DNA from: Immundisolibacter cernigliae
Lineage (GTDB): Bacteria > Pseudomonadota > Gammaproteobacteria > Immundisolibacterales > Immundisolibacteraceae
Length of the DNA: 64,000 bases
NCBI RefSeq assembly: GCF_001697225.1
Contig: NZ_CP014671.1
Coordinates: forward strand, 3,100,001-3,164,000
Direction: 5' to 3'
Below, one piece after another: positions 62,470-64,000 of the stretch. The position numbers and the translations under genes are program-made. The notes beneath the pieces are model-generated. The model was not told the origin of the DNA. It did not search any database and saw only the letters and a list, made by a program, of their open reading frames with translations. The stretch's first letter is position 1; the number at the start of each line of letters is the position of its first letter.

Positions 62470-64000
62470 TCAGTTGCCGCCCCGCCCCTTGGCAATCGCC
62501 GCATCGAGTTCCGCAATCTGTCGGTCCAGGCGCTGATAGGCGTCTTCGTTGGCGGCGCGGATGCTGTCCAGCACCAGCGCCGCCGTGTCCCACTGGCGCA
62601 GGCTCAGCAGGATGTTGGCCTGCGCGAACAGCGGGTGCAGGTACTTGGGGTCCAGATCATGCGCGCGCTGGAAGGCGTTCAGCGCGTCCTGGATGCGCCC
62701 CTGCTCGCGGTAGCCGATGCCCAGCAGGTATTCGATGTACGAGCGGTCGAAGGTCGGCCGCCCGGAGTCCCGGTACGCCTCCAGCCAGCCGACCACGTCC
62801 GCCAGCAGGTAGCGGCAGCCCTGGCCCAGGCATTCGCTGTAGCGATGCAGCGTGCTGCTGCCAAACGCGCTCAGCGGCTCCTCGCGGATGCGGCGCAGGA
62901 TTTCGGTCGCGAGCGCGTCGGGGGGTTCCAGCTTGTCCACCCGGTAGGCGCCTACCAGGTTCATGGGATAGCCCACCTCCCACGGCGCCAGCTCGATGGC
63001 CGCTTCCAGCTGCTCGCGCGCCTCGGCGTAATGGCCGCGCCACACCAGGTCCGCCGCCAGGTTGTTGCGCGCCTGCGCGGAGTTCGGATGATGGCGCACC
63101 TCGTAGCGGCTCATGCCGAGCTCATTGCCCCACTGATCGGCACGCAGCGCGGTGGTGCCGGCCAGCACGGCGCCCAGCGTCCCCAGCAGCGCCACCGTCG
63201 CCCGGCGCTGCCAGTGTTCGACCACCGGCAGCAGCACGCCCGCGCCGGCCAGCAGCAGGCCCAGCAGCGGCAGGTAGTTGCGGTGTTCGTGGGCGATTTC
63301 GAGCGGCACCACGGTCGATTCCAGCACGTGTCCTGCCAGGAACCACAGCAGCCCCAGGCCCACCAGCGGCCGGCGGTCGAGATACCGCCAGCCCAGCAGC
63401 GCTAGCCCGGCCAGCCCCAGCACCGCCGGCAGCGTGGTCCACGGCGCCAGCAGCCCGCTGGAGATGGCGATGTCGTCGTGGTGCAGGCCAAAGGCATTTA
63501 TGCGCGGCAGCGCCACCAGGCCAATGTAGAACCACAGCACCCGCGCCTGCGTCAGCACGCGTTCGGTCAGCGTGAACGGCCGGCCGGCGTAGCCGGGGGC
63601 GTAATGCCAGGCGGCGAGGCCGAACACCACCGCCAGCGCCGCCACCAGCAGCGCCAGCCGCAGCCCGGCCGGCAGGCGCAGCCAGCGTTGCCAGTACGGC
63701 GCGTCCGGGTACAGCACCCGGTCCAGCGCCAGCGCGTACAGCGGCAGCAGGACGGCGGTTTCCTTGGTGAAGGCGCCCAGCAGGGCAAACGCCACGCCGG
63801 CCAGCAACCAGCCCAGCGGCGCCAGCCAGCCCGCCACGCCGATGCTGTAGGAGCGGGCCATGCCCGCGACCGCAGCGGCGGGTAAATGCGCATCGTCATG
63901 CCCAGGCACGGCGTCCCGGTCGCGGGCATGGCCCGCTCCTACAAAGATGCGCTCGCGCGCCTGCAGCCAGCACAGCAGCGCCGCCAGCGTGAAGGTGCCG
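62470..64000 (-). CDS. Polytopic membrane protein with C-terminal TPR domain (GT-C/TMTC-like; 5' end beyond window)
   Basis: The frame is open from the window edge to a stop at 62470, giving 510 visible codons. The visible part begins mid-membrane domain (FTLAALLCWLQARERIF) and has about eight more hydrophobic segments (LAPLGWLLAGVAFALLGAFT, LRLALLVAALAVVFGLAAW, LVGLGLLWFLAGHVLES, LLGLLLAGAGVLLPV). KETAVLLPLYALALDR and AHEHRNYLPLLGLLL match GT-C glycosyltransferase-like proteins with TPR tails (TMTC/DUF1736 type). The last 200 residues are TPR helices (NNLAADLVWRGHYAEAREQL, GYREQGRIQDALNAFQRAHD). An inverted REP pair at 63846-63943 is read through in frame and adds about 33 residues (VGAGHARDRDAVPGHDDAHL and PAAAVAGMARSY) in a loop between two membrane segments. 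Confidence 0.82.
   Translation of the reverse strand, partial: GTFTLAALLCWLQARERIFVGAGHARDRDAVPGHDDAHLPAAAVAGMARSYSIGVAGWLAPLGWLLAGVAFALLGAFTKETAVLLPLYALALDRVLYPDAPYWQRWLRLPAGLRLALLVAALAVVFGLAAWHYAPGYAGRPFTLTERVLTQARVLWFYIGLVALPRINAFGLHHDDIAISSGLLAPWTTLPAVLGLAGLALLGWRYLDRRPLVGLGLLWFLAGHVLESTVVPLEIAHEHRNYLPLLGLLLAGAGVLLPVVEHWQRRATVALLGTLGAVLAGTTALRADQWGNELGMSRYEVRHHPNSAQARNNLAADLVWRGHYAEAREQLEAAIELAPWEVGYPMNLVGAYRVDKLEPPDALATEILRRIREEPLSAFGSSTLHRYSECLGQGCRYLLADVVGWLEAYRDSGRPTFDRSYIEYLLGIGYREQGRIQDALNAFQRAHDLDPKYLHPLFAQANILLSLRQWDTAALVLDSIRAANEDAYQRLDRQIAELDAAIAKGRGGN
63846..63943. repeat. Inverted REP pair inside a coding sequence
   Basis: TGTAGGAGCGGGCCATGCCC plus GCGACCG (63846-63872) is repeated as a perfect 27-bp inverted copy at 63917-63943, with 44 bases between. 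It is the TGTAGGAGC family typical of intergenic REP elements, related at its ends to the elements at 42378, 42481 and 50040, but here it lies within the open frame of the membrane/TPR protein. Confidence 0.92.

Noticed and set aside
62043-63575. Plus-strand open frame across the repeat region into the membrane/TPR gene
   Set aside because: It starts in intergenic repeats and runs antisense to the membrane/TPR gene; composition is Pro/Arg/Ala-rich with no domain.

Overview
The window is high-GC (roughly two thirds G+C) proteobacterial chromosome. The lptD-surA-pdxA-rsmA run, the recC-recB-recD operon, hemX-hemY and a SUF locus led by an Rrf2 regulator point to a gammaproteobacterium. The Rieske oxygenase cluster would suit an aromatic- or steroid-degrading environmental lineage, for example a relative of Immundisolibacter. 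That placement is inference; no rRNA or tRNA gene is visible to support it.

Layout. Positions 1-861 hold the 5' part of folD on the minus strand. A SUF iron-sulfur cluster operon, sufR-B-C-D-S-U-T-A, follows at 1009-7626; sufD carries a single-base frameshift in a G tract, and a candidate Rrf2/IscR-type operator overlaps the sufR promoter. From 7751 to 11106 lies the remnant of an integron: the 5' end of intI, a GTTAGGT core site, one gene cassette, and a well-formed attC. The last codons of the cassette gene are split by two identical tandem IS5-family elements. A RAYT (REP-associated tyrosine transposase) with inverted REP arms follows. From 11776 to 15239 a minus-strand operon encodes a Rieske oxygenase (alpha and beta subunits), an ABM-domain protein and a two-domain VOC protein. 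Divergent from it is a KstD-like flavoprotein, followed by DUF3237 and glutathione peroxidase genes.

18370-21812 is a metal (zinc/manganese-type) uptake group: a small Cys/His protein, an outer-membrane barrel, a binding protein and a permease, with no ATPase nearby. 21843-25901 (minus) is rppH-hemX-hemY-CNNM transporter. 26014-32954 is a HAD phosphatase followed by the lptD-surA-pdxA-rsmA-rsmE housekeeping run. 33487-34477 is a ParD/ParE toxin-antitoxin insert bracketed by two diverged copies of the 3' end of the adjacent SDR gene. Then come the SDR gene, a YyaL-type protein, lgt, a Kef-type antiporter, and tkt-gap-pgk with REP elements between tkt and gap.

44910-49965 holds an SDR, a TusA-like protein, a degenerate MBL protein, a proteasome-fold Ntn hydrolase, a GlcD-like FAD oxidase and two small cytochromes c. 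After an orphan acetate kinase comes recCBD. The right end is repeat-rich: an IS110 element, a second toxin-antitoxin pair bracketed by direct repeats, several intergenic repeat families, and a membrane/TPR protein that has an inverted REP pair inserted in frame.

The most distinctive points are the single-cassette integron with a cassette gene that can be reconstructed across the IS pair, the two toxin-antitoxin modules with the same direct-repeat bracket, the proteasome-like hydrolase, and the REP pair inside a coding frame.
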